From an uncultured Bacteroidota bacterium (GTDB taxonomy: Bacteria; Bacteroidota; Bacteroidia; Flavobacteriales; Flavobacteriaceae), in contig CAISYO010000212.1 of assembly GCA_903889745.1 (NCBI GenBank), forward strand, positions 1 through 35,358: 35,358 nucleotides of DNA, written 5' to 3'. A program made the translations under genes and the position numbers. The notes beneath the pieces were generated by a model that saw only the letters and a program-made list of their open reading frames with translations, had not been told where the DNA came from and did no database searches. Positions 34,901 through 35,358 of the stretch are shown in pieces; positions within the stretch are counted from its first letter, which is position 1; every line of letters starts with the position of its first letter.

Positions 34901-35330
34901 AGTGTGGTATACTAATAATTTTAATGCTTCATCACCAACTTGGAATCAGTCTTATAATGGCATGAGCAATGTGAAAGTTGTGGATTTAGATGTAAGAAAT
35001 GATAATACAGTATTTGCCGCTACTTATGGTAGAGGTATTTTTTCAGGGCAATTCACGGCTGAGTCATTATCAACAAACGACAATGTCTTAAATAAAGGAA
35101 TAAAAGTTTATCCAAATCCTTCTGATGGAATAGTAAATGTCTCTATTGATAATTATGCTGGAAACATTACTGTTGAAGTATATGATATTAATGGAAGAAA
35201 TGTATTTTCAAATTCTGGAGATTATATGAAAGCAAATACTATTAATCTTCAAGGATTCCAAAAAGGGGTTTATATCTTGAATGTTAAAGGTGATGAACTT
35301 TCTTATTCAGAAAAAATAATTCTTCAATAA
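31953..35330 (+). CDS. T9SS type A sorting domain protein with Asp-box propeller and inserted PA domain
   Basis: A 1125-residue secreted protein. The N-terminus (MKKQLLLILSSVVLLGISC) could be a lipoprotein signal (Cys19) or an ordinary signal peptide. A charged Lys/Ser-rich linker follows. About 165-280 and 430-1040 are BNR/sortilin-like propeller strands with Asp-boxes (STNGGTTW, SVDGGANW, SANSGTTW, TANGGTTW). Between them, about 283-430, lies a protease-associated domain (NAAALNGKIALIRRGLCPF, QNAGAIGVIMMNN, IPSIMISMEDGDAL). The last 78 residues (KVYPNPSDGIVNVSID, VYDINGRNVF, GVYILNVKG) are a type A T9SS sorting domain. No peptidase motif is visible, so it is more likely a binding or glycan-related surface protein than a protease. 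It has its own promoter and no operon partner in view. Confidence 0.9.
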   Translation: MKKQLLLILSSVVLLGISCTDKISKKEIVSSNKMTDVIKTNSTSINSNSIIKSKIKSAEVKINHNNSDVTILSNAELARIEILRKKHQAFLNNSPFKKVLALTKKERKAMGIPPNKFYEQEWELSMNPETGRPHPENLDAIRNQIITQRQQILELGRTPGDASDNSWVERGPNNVGGRVRAIMFDPNDTTYKRVFAGGVSGGLWVNNDITTNTAWTRVNVPENLSVSAITYDPNNTNIFYLGTGESYVGGDVNGDGVWKSTNGGTTWTKIFGGIIGPTTFQSAADLTINSPSNVSGNYACYPTTAFGLNPITAITANVVLATDATSPIYDACQSSTVGATLTNAAALNGKIALIRRGLCPFVLKVKAAQNAGAIGVIMMNNVAGTPVAMGGDDPTITIPSIMISMEDGDALEAAVLAGTVSGTINPVVAGAFTGNLVPGQQHINDIKVRNNAGVSEIYVAVGDTFYSAANQATYLGGPAFGLYKSVDGGANWNLLTLPLTVDRNKTCPNDIEIGPDNTIWVATTNSLVYGDGGGRILSSTNGTTFTTRHTVPSGKRTQIAVASTNASKIYVLSEDSTNGEANIYLTTNGFTSVTTLSEPAAIHGTTATDFCRGQAFYDLTIAVDPANDAIVYIGGIDIHRSANSGTTWQTISKWSSGYGTGVSVVHADQHAMVLRPGNSNQAIFGHDGGVSFASSLSAAPTSTSAIQTRVNGLNVTQFYSVGVAPTNSVSGLTGEYFAAGAQDNGTQYFENAQAGINGSFQSQGGDGAYTLFDQGADKYYISNYVYNESINLRPLPGSSILITRTLDNDNNNSNNGAFIAPMVLDSNLDILYSDYSNGTNYSVRRYNNIKSGTVVRTDLTNALLTSSPTAFAVSPFTTASTTLLVGTRLGKLLRVTNANLTTPIWADITGPSFVGSISDVEFGASNNEIFVTMHNYNVVSIWYTANGGTTWASKEGNLPDLPVKCILRNPLNANEVIIGTELGVWYTNNFNASSPTWNQSYNGMSNVKVVDLDVRNDNTVFAATYGRGIFSGQFTAESLSTNDNVLNKGIKVYPNPSDGIVNVSIDNYAGNITVEVYDINGRNVFSNSGDYMKANTINLQGFQKGVYILNVKGDELSYSEKIILQ

Positions 35331-35358
35331 TGAATATAATTTTTAATAAAAAAAGCCG

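Noticed and set aside
35343-35358. Start of a terminator after the T9SS type A gene
   Set aside because: AAAAAAAGCCG looks like the left arm of a terminator, but the window ends before the other arm, so it cannot be called.
1-35358. CRISPR arrays, tRNA/rRNA genes, replication origin, prophage
   Set aside because: I looked for regularly spaced repeats, tRNA-like cloverleaf sequences, DnaA-box clusters and phage structural genes and saw none.

Overview
The window looks like chromosomal DNA from a Flavobacterium-type member of the Flavobacteriaceae (Bacteroidota). The evidence is the strongly AT-rich sequence, type IX secretion system (T9SS) sorting domains of both type B and type A, a PorP/SprF protein, and starts preceded by the Bacteroidota -7 motif TAnnTTTG instead of Shine-Dalgarno sites. 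It is mostly a housekeeping and cell-surface region. I see no phage, transposase, CRISPR array, tRNA or rRNA, and no gene-free stretch longer than about 300 bases.

Layout. (1) 1-134: the 5' end of an LpxH-like lipid A gene on the minus strand, divergent from what follows. (2) 294-8939, plus: a surface module of a 1934-residue T9SS type B multidomain protein, a PorP/SprF protein and an OmpA/PD40 protein, closed by a palindromic terminator. (3) 13842-8993, minus: a second T9SS type B protein with an IgGFc-binding-like front half, a crotonase, a tiny membrane protein and QueD, tightly packed or overlapping. Upstream on the same strand is a 1134-residue outer-membrane barrel of unknown function. 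(4) 19235-17480, minus: a GNAT acetyltransferase and aspartate kinase, with a palindromic intergenic element after the kinase. (5) 19348-20863: fructose-1,6-bisphosphatase facing a TerB-like gene across a shared terminator. (6) 20999-24119, plus: a tight operon of HupE/UreJ-like membrane protein, dCMP deaminase, S41 protease and an unknown acidic protein. (7) 25525-24124, minus: MarC, a two-helix protein and a minimal flavoprotein. (8) 25794-31866, plus: DUF3109 protein, class I ribonucleotide reductase NrdB then NrdA, a 74-residue unknown, and dGTPase. (9) 31953-35330, plus: a T9SS type A protein with Asp-box propeller repeats interrupted by a protease-associated (PA) domain.

Two themes run through the window. 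One is cell-surface biology: three T9SS cargo proteins, a SprF-type partner, an OmpA anchor, a large barrel and a lipid A enzyme. The other is deoxynucleotide supply: dCMP deaminase, NrdAB and dGTPase. The least explained items are the 1134-residue barrel, the single-domain flavoprotein lacking the usual FAD-binding Asp, the 171-residue acidic protein, the overlapping 74-residue membrane ORF, the 31-codon ORF abutting nrdA, and the type A cargo with a lipobox-like signal. I see no convincing wholly new system. These are leads, not discoveries.
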